Shown here: piece after piece, positions 1-5,192 of the stretch | Numbering within the stretch: the stretch's first letter is position 1 | Layout of the letters: each line of letters opens with the position of its first letter | NCBI GenBank assembly: GCA_025450095.1 | Contig: JANWID010000255.1 | Span: forward strand, 1 to 5,192 | Length of the DNA: 5,192 nucleotides | Direction of reading: 5' to 3' | DNA from: Bacteroidia bacterium | Lineage (GTDB): Bacteria > Bacteroidota > Bacteroidia > AKYH767-A > OLB10 | Program-made: the position numbers and the translations under genes | Notes under the pieces: model-generated | Seen by the model: only the letters and a program-made list of their open reading frames with translations | Told to the model about the DNA's origin: nothing | The model's database searches: none

Positions 1-23
1 AGGGTTCGACAAAGTCGAACCCT
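1..23. repeat. Perfect hairpin (10-bp stem, 3-nt loop)
   Basis: AGGGTTCGAC at 1-10 is exactly complementary to GTCGAACCCT at 14-23, with loop AAA at 11-13. Such a stable stem in an intergenic region could be a bidirectional terminator for a gene left of the window or part of a dispersed palindromic repeat. No T-tract follows it on the + strand; GGCCGCCCC comes next instead, so a classic intrinsic terminator in this direction is unlikely. It begins at the first base of the window, so the stem may extend further left. The structure is seen directly; the role is not known. Confidence 0.7.
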
Positions 24-54
24 GGCCGCCCCAACCCTATTTAATTATTATGTC

Positions 55-114
55 GTCATCCCGAGTGAAGTCCTGAAGTAACCGAAGGTTATCTTCAGGG
101 CGCAGCGAGGGATC
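55..114. repeat. REP-like nested palindromic intergenic element
   Basis: The element opens with GTCATCCCGAGTGAAGTC and closes with GCAGCGAGGGATC. Inside is a strong hairpin: CCTGAAG (72-78) pairs with CTTCAGG (93-99), and TAACC (79-83) pairs with GGTTA (87-91), leaving loop GAA (84-86) and one bulged T (92). The outer arms ATCCC (58-62) and GGGAT (109-113) can also pair, giving a nested structure. From memory, sequences of the form GTCATCCCGAG...CGAGGGATC are scattered between genes in many Bacteroidota genomes. Only one copy is visible here, so its dispersed nature is inferred rather than seen. Confidence 0.6.
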
Positions 115-180
115 GCATCATATTTACCTATGCACTCATAGTTATACAAGCCCTTATTATAAATAGTGACTTTTATTTCA

Positions 181-188
181 TATATTTA
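181..188 (+). promoter_or_regulatory. Possible -7 box of the gene 1 promoter
   Basis: TATATTTA is one base from the Bacteroidota -7 consensus TAnnTTTG and lies 42 bases before the gene 1 ATG, which would give a leader of roughly 30-35 bases. No TTG or TTTG -33 element is seen at the expected spacing upstream, so the call is weak. The leader itself (189-230) is A/T-rich and has no Shine-Dalgarno sequence, which is usual for this phylum. Confidence 0.25.
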
Positions 189-230
189 CACAACACATTT
201 CATTTTTCCGGAATAATAAAAACAATTCAG

Positions 231-1958
231 ATGAAAAATACTTTGATTAAATTTTTTACAGGGATGATCTTATTAGCCTTTTCCCAGGCTTCATTTTCTC
301 AGATTCCGGGTAAATCGCCAGCCGACCTGACGCGTATGCACCATGAAGAGGAAACACCGGGTGATCCATATACTCCGAATAAATGGAACAATCAAAAGTT
401 AAGTCCTGCATACCGTTATGTATCACCGGGAATTAAAAAGGACAATCGTTCTTCTTCTGTGCCGACAACTATTTTTACCACACAGGTTAATATTGCTCCG
501 GGATCAGCACAAAATATTGTGGGTGATGCGGCAAACGAACCCAGTCTTTCACGTAACGCATTAAATCCGGATGTTATGGTTATTGGTTGGCGGCAGTTCG
601 ATGATGTTTCGAGCAACTTCCGCCAGGCTGGATGGGCATATACCGCTGACGGGGGACAAACATGGATCTATCCGGGCGTTATTGAATTTGGCACTTTCCG
701 TTCCGATCCGGTTCTGGATTATGATTCCTGGGGAAATATAATGTATAACAGTCTTACTAATTCTCCAACATACATGTGCAAAGTTTTCAAAAGCGATGAT
801 GGAGGCGTTAGCTGGGATGCAGGAGTCGATGCAGAAGGTGGTGACAAGCAATGGATGACTATTGACAGAACATCACCAGGACCGGTTAATCATATTTATG
901 CGTTCTGGACCGATGCATACAGTGTTTGTATCCCGGACGATTTCACCCGTTCTATAGACAATGGAGCTAGTTATGAACCTTGTGATTCTGTTTCCGGCGC
1001 GCCTGCACTCGGTACTCTTGCCGTTGACCGGAATGGTGTACTCTACGTTGCGGGTGTCAGTGGTTTGACCGATAGTCTTATCGTAGTGAAATCCATGAAC
1101 GCGCAAAACGGAAGCCAGCCAATTAACTGGGAACCCTATGTGCCGGTGTTCATGGATGGAACTGTTAATGGTTGGGGTGGGGTGAACCCTGTTGGTTTGT
1201 TTGGCCAGGTAAATATTGATGTGGATCGTTCGAACGGACCGGGACAGGATAATGTGTATTTGCTTAGTTCTGTTTACAGGTATTCGAATAGTGATCCCTC
1301 AGATGTGATGTTTTCACGCAGTACCGACGGCGGACAAACATGGAGTAACCCTGTTCGCATTAATGATGATACTTCTGTTACGAATACCCAATGGTTCGGT
1401 ACTATGAGCGTGGCACCAAACGGAAGAATCGATGCGGTCTGGCTCGATACACGTGATGATATCTGGGGAATTGATGAGTCGGCTCTGTATTACAGTTATT
1501 CTATCGACCAGGGAATCACATGGTCGGTTAATGAAAAATTATCCGATGTTTTTGATCCACATTTAGGTTATCCCAACCAGGATAAAATGGGTGATTATTT
1601 TGATATGGAATCCGATAGTCTTGGTGCTCACCTGGCATGGGCAAATACTTTTAACTATGAACAGGATGTTTATTACAGTTACATTCAACCTCCGATTCCT
1701 TCCGGTATCAGTGAAACATCCGGGCTTTCATCGTGGAGTATTTTCCCGAATCCATCTGATGGAGTTTTTTATCTAACCGGAGCAGGACAGGAAGCCGAAC
1801 TGGAAGTTATTTCTGCTCAGGGCAAATTGATTTTTAAAACTTCCTGCGATGGCAGACATACTGCAATTGATTTAAGAAGCAAATCAGCCGGATTTTATTT
1901 TTTGAAAATTATTGAGGATAATGGAAATGTTATTGTGAAAAAACTGGTGGTGCAGTAA
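231..1958 (+). CDS. Secreted Asp-box (BNR/sialidase-like) repeat protein with T9SS type A sorting domain
   Basis: This 575-residue protein is predicted to be exported and then released or anchored at the outer surface by type IX secretion. A signal peptide covers about residues 1-23: KN and K near the start, hydrophobic core FFTGMILLAF, likely cleavage after SFS. The body (about 80-485) carries five Asp-box motifs of the form S/T-x-D-x-G-x-x-W: TADGGQTW 138-145, SDDGGVSW 188-195, SIDNGASY 241-248, STDGGQTW 364-371 and SIDQGITW 424-431. This indicates a sialidase-type beta-propeller. NEPSLSRNALNPDVMVIGW (102-120) resembles the first blade of BNR-repeat proteins. No FRIP motif or clear arginine triad is visible, so sialidase activity should not be assumed; a binding or structural propeller is equally possible. 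The sorting domain starts at SIFPNPSDGVFYL (503-515) and ends in KKLVVQ. The ATG directly precedes the signal peptide, which supports this start. The gene is richer in G+C than its right-hand neighbours and convergent with gene 2. Confidence 0.9.
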   Translation: MKNTLIKFFTGMILLAFSQASFSQIPGKSPADLTRMHHEEETPGDPYTPNKWNNQKLSPAYRYVSPGIKKDNRSSSVPTTIFTTQVNIAPGSAQNIVGDAANEPSLSRNALNPDVMVIGWRQFDDVSSNFRQAGWAYTADGGQTWIYPGVIEFGTFRSDPVLDYDSWGNIMYNSLTNSPTYMCKVFKSDDGGVSWDAGVDAEGGDKQWMTIDRTSPGPVNHIYAFWTDAYSVCIPDDFTRSIDNGASYEPCDSVSGAPALGTLAVDRNGVLYVAGVSGLTDSLIVVKSMNAQNGSQPINWEPYVPVFMDGTVNGWGGVNPVGLFGQVNIDVDRSNGPGQDNVYLLSSVYRYSNSDPSDVMFSRSTDGGQTWSNPVRINDDTSVTNTQWFGTMSVAPNGRIDAVWLDTRDDIWGIDESALYYSYSIDQGITWSVNEKLSDVFDPHLGYPNQDKMGDYFDMESDSLGAHLAWANTFNYEQDVYYSYIQPPIPSGISETSGLSSWSIFPNPSDGVFYLTGAGQEAELEVISAQGKLIFKTSCDGRHTAIDLRSKSAGFYFLKIIEDNGNVIVKKLVVQ

Positions 1959-1973
1959 AAAATTAATAATTAA

Positions 1974-2000
1974 GAATCTTATCAAAAAATGAAAAGATTC
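1974..2000 (+). terminator. Weak inverted repeat after gene 1, possible terminator
   Basis: GAATCTT (1974-1980) is exactly complementary to AAGATTC (1994-2000), separated by 13 bases. It begins 15 bases after the gene 1 stop codon, where a terminator would be expected. The stem is short and A/T-rich, the loop is long and no T-tract follows, so it may be chance. Confidence 0.2.
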
Positions 2001-2187
2001 AGAACAGATAAAATTGTTGAAAGGTATTCTAAATGGAAGTAAGACTGTGAGAAACCTGGTACTTCAACTACTCTGCATTTTCACAATATATGATGAGGAT
2101 GATTTTTACCTAGAAACAGAAACACAAAAGATGAATGCTGAAGAGGAATTTAAAATACTCGGAATTCTTTTACCTAAATTATCTTAA
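1993..2187 (+). pseudogene. Possible remnant of a small gene (open frame of 64 codons without ATG at its head)
   Basis: The frame is open from the TGA at 1990-1992 to the TAA at 2185-2187. It translates to a protein-like sequence: KDSEQIKLLKGILNGSKTVR, then a hydrophobic stretch LVLQLLCIF, then the acidic IYDEDDFYLETE, ending ILLPKLS. No ATG occurs until 2131; TTG at 2014 or GTG at 2047 are the only earlier start-like codons. An ATG at 1989 in another frame opens MKRFRTDKIVERYSKWK and stops at 2040-2042, overlapping this frame. One frameshift in the overlap would join the two into a small protein of about 60 residues. I do not recognise a family. In sequence this A/T-rich, 64 codons without a stop is unusual but can occur by chance. 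It could be a decayed gene, a non-ATG small gene or a random frame. Confidence 0.25.
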
Positions 2188-2271
2188 GTTCTTATGTTGA
2201 AATCTGCTTTAATAATCACTTATTGGAAAAATTACTTTAAGTAGATAACTATACATATTAAACATAATAAT

Positions 2272-3702
2272 TCAACGCTTGTAAATTACTATTTTGTTTA
2301 CATATGTTTTACTAGTTGTATTTACCTTATATAAATAAAGCCCTTGAGGAATTTCCATAGGGAGGCTAATGCTAAAAGTTGATTCCACCTGTTCCAATTC
2401 TTTATTATAAATTCTATCACCAAGAATATTGAACATCTCAAATGATACGTTGCAATTTAATAATTGCGAACTGGTAACAATAAAATCAGAATAAGTTGGG
2501 TTGGGATTAATGGTTAATGACAAATCATGATTTTCTGAAATAACTTCACGAACATCCGTAATACTATTTGGATAAGTAGCTGAATAAATCAAATTGTTTA
2601 ATCCACAAACACCAAGACTACCATCTGCATAGATTGTAGAATCAATCACACCTGCAAAACTAATTTTCCATCCTGTAAAGTTACAGCTTGAAGGCAAATC
2701 TATCCAACTTGAACCATCCCATTGAGCGATGTGATTCGGAAATTGTTGAACATTACTACCATCAGCTGTAAAAGTACCTACAGCACATAAATTACCATTG
2801 TATTGTGTGAAATACTCTACTCGGGAATTTAAACCCGTTCCAACCGGGTAAAAATTATTACCATCATAACGAGTAACAAAAGAACCGTACTGCGGATGAT
2901 TAATTTCCATTCCAATATAAAGTGAATTATTGAATTCAAACAAACATCTTGCTACAGTATTTTGCCAGCCAATACCTATTTGCTCAACTGACCAACAACC
3001 TGGGTTATACTTTAATACACCATAAGCATCATAACCTTGTTGCCCATTTGTACTACACGAATCATATCCGATAGCATCAACAATGTATAAATCATTTTGG
3101 AATACCAGCATATTAGACCCCAAAAATGGATCGGCAAGAGTACTACCTCTTACTCCTCTTTGCCAAATAGTGTCATTCCAAACTGCAAAATATTCAAAGC
3201 TATAAGTACCTGGAAATGGTCCATCGTGTTCCATTTCACCAATTGCAAATAATCTGTTATCAAATTCTTTTATATCATGAATTATAGCTCTCAGGGGGTT
3301 AGGCCATAAAAAATGAACCACTACTGTTGAGTCATCAAAATAAGTCCAGTTACCGCCAGTCCATTTTGCAATCGGCATTTTAAATCTTGTAGTGCCACTA
3401 CTATCAAATTCTCCTGCTGCTACTATCGAGTTCTTATACTTTGTAATTGAGTGAACAGGGTGATTGAATCCATCTCCTACCGGTAGCCATTGTGTTCCGT
3501 TCCACTTAATAATATTATTTGCAGTAACCCCAGCAAATTCCGTAAAATCACCGCCAACATAAGATTCATTAGTAAATGTATCTTTGTAAATGCTGTATAT
3601 CCTGACAGTATCCGAGATTAGTGGAATAGGGTACCAAGTCTGGGAGAACCCTGATGTAGTTACCCATTGAAATATTATAATTATGAAACATTTTCGAAAC
3701 AT
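2272..3702 (-). CDS. Secreted repeat protein, predicted beta-propeller, with T9SS type A sorting domain
   Basis: This 476-residue protein is predicted to be exported by Sec and then by type IX secretion to the cell surface. A signal peptide covers about residues 1-20 (basic FRK, core CFIIIIF, likely cleavage after SGFS). The body contains degenerate repeats with a shared pattern: 'YVGGDFTEFAGVTANNIIKW' (48-67) followed by NGTQWLPVGDG, 'VAAGEFDSSG' then IAKWTGGNW (94-119), 'LFAIGEMEHDG' then FAVWNDTIW (151-180), LYIGMEINHPQYG then RYDGNNFYPVGTG (261-290), and CAVGTFTADG then IAQWDGSSW (306-333). This periodicity of glycine-rich strands ending in W is typical of beta-propeller proteins of Bacteroidota; no catalytic site is recognisable. 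The sorting domain starts at LSLTINPNPTYSDFIV (395-410) and ends NKIVIYKR. The ATG is immediately followed by the signal peptide, fixing the start. It lies 34 bases downstream of the stop of gene 3 on the same strand. Function beyond surface display or adhesion is unknown. Confidence 0.88.
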   Translation of the reverse strand: MFRKCFIIIIFQWVTTSGFSQTWYPIPLISDTVRIYSIYKDTFTNESYVGGDFTEFAGVTANNIIKWNGTQWLPVGDGFNHPVHSITKYKNSIVAAGEFDSSGTTRFKMPIAKWTGGNWTYFDDSTVVVHFLWPNPLRAIIHDIKEFDNRLFAIGEMEHDGPFPGTYSFEYFAVWNDTIWQRGVRGSTLADPFLGSNMLVFQNDLYIVDAIGYDSCSTNGQQGYDAYGVLKYNPGCWSVEQIGIGWQNTVARCLFEFNNSLYIGMEINHPQYGSFVTRYDGNNFYPVGTGLNSRVEYFTQYNGNLCAVGTFTADGSNVQQFPNHIAQWDGSSWIDLPSSCNFTGWKISFAGVIDSTIYADGSLGVCGLNNLIYSATYPNSITDVREVISENHDLSLTINPNPTYSDFIVTSSQLLNCNVSFEMFNILGDRIYNKELEQVESTFSISLPMEIPQGLYLYKVNTTSKTYVNKIVIYKR

Positions 3703-3707
3703 AATTA

Positions 3708-3715
3708 CAAATATA
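3708..3715 (-). promoter_or_regulatory. TATATTTG, candidate -7 promoter box of gene 2
   Basis: On the minus strand TATATTTG fits the Bacteroidota -7 consensus TAnnTTTG exactly. It lies only five bases before the gene 2 ATG (3702-3700), so transcription from it would start at or within a few bases of the start codon, giving a leaderless or nearly leaderless message. No clear TTG -33 element lies about 19-20 bases upstream, so the match may be chance in A/T-rich DNA. If real, gene 2 would be expressed independently of the broken gene 3. Confidence 0.35.
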
Positions 3716-3736
3716 CTTAATTTATTACTATTACAT

Positions 3737-5066
3737 CTACCTGTTTATCAATACTTTAATTGTAGCTTTTGAGGAATCTTCATTGTCTATTATTGTTATA
3801 AAATATAATCCATTTTGTAAATGAGAAACGTCCATTTTTACTGATTCAACTCCTCCTTGAGCTAAATTTTCGTGAATCAATCTTGAAGATATATCTCTTA
3901 ATTGAATTTTTGCATCATTAATTTTCGATTTACTTTTCTTAACGACATAAATAAAATTTGAACTTGGATTTGGATACACAAAATACTTTCCGGAACTAAG
4001 AACATAATTTGTAGATGCATGAACCCCTGACATATCTCTTTCTTCACTTTCCGGATATAATATTTGCATTGGGTAATACTCATCATTGACCTTTGCAAGA
4101 ATGTTTTGAGCAAGTACACCAGCTCTTGAATTTTCGGTAGCAAGTGATTGAAGGGATTCAATTATACCTGAATTTTCGCTAATCAGATAAATTGAACTAT
4201 GTTCATTATAATAATCTAAAATTGTATTCAATAAGTTGCAATAAGGATCATCAGTATCCATATCAGTCATAATCGTAAGCAAAGAATCTGCATCTTCATA
4301 AAAACCTAATTCCAGATATAGATTAAATTTTATATTTAAAGATTCAAATGAGTTATCAGATGAGTAGTAATAAAGCACTGAATCAATTCCATCTTCTTCA
4401 AACAATGTATCTGTTAAAAATATGTTTGTTAGTTTCGTTAAGTAAGTTTGTTTTTGATGCAACAAAAGTGCTAATTCATTTCGCGCATTAAGAGAAATGT
4501 TTGCCCGAGATTGTACAGTTTCGAGACTATCTACAAGTAAGTTAGACGTTTCATTGTTTAAGGAAACCAAATAATTCCAAATATTATTTGGAAGTCTTGA
4601 ATTTGAATCAAGCACCTGTTTAACATCTTCAAATTCAAAATTCTCACAATGATCAATTAGAACCATTAAAACTTCATCAGATATCCAAGGTGAATATTTG
4701 ATTAGTGAGTCTTTTACTGAAGGTCCAAAATTCTCTTGAATCAAGCTATCTAACAGCCAGGAAGTTAATCCTCCATCAAAAAAACTACTTTGATATTCAA
4801 TTAATGAATCAGCTTCATGAATTGAAGTTCTCCAATGATTTGAAGAAGTGCTGAATTGAGATGGACAATGTAAATTAGGATCATAGGTAATGGAACAGGG
4901 ATCAGGAAAAACGTTTGTATAACAGTCAAGAATAAAACTAGAAGGATTATTATTGTGACCATAGTCAACAGTATTAGTACCAACATTATGTAATTGAAAT
5001 CCAGAACCAGAACAAACACTTGTAATAAATTCATTGCGAGCGGGTGTAAAACCATCAGAGACATTA
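3737..5066 (-). pseudogene. 3' fragment of a T9SS-exported, putative beta-helix surface protein, cut off by an IS
   Basis: The frame is open from the IS border near 5066 to the TAG at 3737-3739, encoding 442 readable residues with no ATG near the break. Residues 1-75 hold short Asn-, Gly- and Cys-rich segments such as DGFTPARNEF, DYGHNNNPSSF and DPCSITYDPNLHCP. These resemble the last coils and cap of right-handed beta-helix surface proteins of Bacteroidota. Residues about 80-345 are leucine- and acid-rich and probably helical (for example SPWISDEVLMVLIDHCENFE and NLYLELGFYEDADSLLTI), similar in feel to TPR-like linkers. Residues about 361-442 form the sorting domain (KYFVYPNPSSNFIYV, ending ATIKVLINR). 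Signal peptide and most of the helix domain are missing and should lie beyond the IS. A TTG at 4744 could be mistaken for a start, but the frame and its protein-like content continue well upstream. The fragment cannot be exported without its signal peptide. Domain naming is by resemblance; the sorting domain is firm. Confidence 0.75.
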
Positions 5067-5092
5067 TGTATTAGCCCCCTAATGTACTGGAG

Positions 5093-5112
5093 AAATTCGT
5101 TAAATCGAATTT
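5093..5112. repeat. Inverted repeat in the transposase leader
   Basis: AAATTCG (5093-5099) and CGAATTT (5106-5112) are perfect inverted arms around TTAAAT, placed 22 bases before the transposase ATG. A symmetrical site here could bind transposase or a repressor, or simply be part of the terminal region of the IS. The minus-strand frame of gene 3 meets its first in-frame stop (TAA, 5113-5111) at the edge of this palindrome. The symmetry is seen; a function is a guess. Confidence 0.4.
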
Positions 5113-5133
5113 ATACCATTAATTTAGGGAATC

Positions 5134-5192
5134 ATGACCAGAATCAAAAGAACATTTACCCCTGAAGAACGACTCAGTCTTGTTCAGGAGGC
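5134..5192 (+). CDS. Transposase OrfA, N-terminal fragment (IS3-type)
   Basis: Only the first 19 codons are inside the window: MTRIKRTFTPEERLSLVQE. A short basic start followed by 'rFTPEErl...v.ea' is the typical opening of the helix-turn-helix OrfA proteins of IS3-family elements, which bind the IS ends and, through a programmed frameshift, fuse to the DDE catalytic OrfB. AGGGA (5126-5130) lies three bases before the ATG and could be a weak ribosome binding site at short spacing. The gene runs opposite to the gene it interrupts. Family assignment rests on a short peptide, so a different transposase family with a similar HTH_Tnp_1 start remains possible. Confidence 0.65.
   Translation, partial: MTRIKRTFTPEERLSLVQE

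Larger units (their letters stand above)
1959..2271. other. Convergent intergenic region (313 bases), mostly A/T-rich
   Basis: This stretch separates the 3' ends of gene 1 (+) and gene 2 (-). It holds a weak inverted repeat just after gene 1 and an open frame of about 64 codons at 1993-2187, both listed separately. From 2188 to 2271 I see only A/T-rich sequence with no good hairpin, no T-tract terminator for gene 2, no tRNA-like fold and no repeat array. Confidence 0.6.
5067..5192 (+). mobile_element. Left end of an IS3-type insertion sequence (partial)
   Basis: The coding content of gene 3 ends near 5066 and a transposase gene begins at 5134 on the opposite strand, so an IS border lies between. 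TGTATTAGCCCCCTAATG at 5067 is the favoured left terminus because IS3-family ends start with TG; a second TG at 5084 keeps the exact border uncertain. Two small palindromes lie in the leader: ATTAG-CCCC-CTAAT (5070-5083) and AAATTCG-N6-CGAATTT (5093-5112). The right end and the target duplication are outside the window. Confidence 0.65.

Noticed and set aside
1..120. CRISPR array or tRNA gene
   Set aside because: The palindromic elements here are single and differ from each other; there are no regularly spaced repeats and no cloverleaf or T-loop (GGTTCGA in 1-23 belongs to a simple hairpin and lacks the rest of a tRNA).
416..1106. Three minus-strand frames (416-616, 561-851, 873-1106) inside gene 1
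   Set aside because: They lie opposite a well-supported coding region with five Asp-boxes and show no domain or signal of their own.
1591..1776. Plus-strand frame of 61 residues inside the 3' part of gene 1
   Set aside because: It overlaps gene 1 in another frame, is rich in Trp, Phe and Ile from shifted codons, and has no independent start signals.
2188..2271. A terminator for gene 2
   Set aside because: Only 5-bp complementary pairs with long loops were found in this A/T-rich stretch, no better than chance.
3898..4161. Minus-strand frame of 87 residues inside gene 3
   Set aside because: It overlaps the gene 3 sorting-domain region in another frame and has no recognisable features.
3737..4744. 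Treating the TTG at 4744 as the true start of gene 3
   Set aside because: No signal peptide follows it, the frame stays open for another 107 codons upstream, and those codons have coherent surface-protein character.
4801..5064. Minus-strand frame of 87 residues, very rich in Leu, Ile and Val, starting with ATG at 5064
   Set aside because: It is an out-of-frame reading of the interrupted gene 3, whose own frame through the same bases gives Cys/Asn/Gly-rich beta-helix-like sequence continuous with the sorting domain.

Overview
The window most likely comes from a Bacteroidota chromosome (Bacteroidia, Flavobacteriia or Sphingobacteriia type). Three consecutive coding regions all end in a type A C-terminal sorting domain of the type IX secretion system (T9SS): an 'xxPNPs/t' motif about 75-80 residues from the end and a short, often basic, C-terminal beta-strand. 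Starts lack a clear Shine-Dalgarno site and sit in A/T-rich leaders, and the one good promoter-like box is TATATTTG, which matches the Bacteroidota TAnnTTTG form. Genus or species cannot be named from this sequence.

Layout: positions 1-120 hold two intergenic palindromic elements, a perfect 10-bp-stem hairpin and a nested GTCATCCCGAG...GAGGGATC dispersed-repeat-like element. Gene 1 (231-1958, +) encodes a secreted protein with five Asp-box (BNR) repeats, a sialidase-like beta-propeller without a visible FRIP motif. Positions 1959-2271 lie between convergent genes. They carry a weak inverted repeat and an open frame of about 64 codons with no ATG at its head, possibly the remains of a small gene. 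Gene 2 (3702-2272, -) encodes a secreted protein built from repeats of the form 'GG.F...AG....IIKWNG..W..VG.G', read here as a second, different beta-propeller. Gene 3 (5066-3737, -) is the 3' part of a larger T9SS-exported protein: the tail of a putative beta-helix, a helical middle region and a sorting domain. Its frame runs without a stop to about 5066, where an insertion sequence begins. The IS carries on the + strand the first 19 codons of an IS3-type transposase OrfA (5134 to beyond the window end).

Taken together this is a block of cell-surface or secreted protein genes, with the last broken by a mobile element. Gene 1 is visibly richer in G+C than everything from 1959 to 5066, so the two halves may have different histories. 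The genes share an export route, but nothing in the sequence shows that they act in one pathway. I see no convincing evidence of a new defence or regulatory system; the most useful observations are the IS-interrupted gene, the unexplained intergenic open frame and the palindromic repeats.
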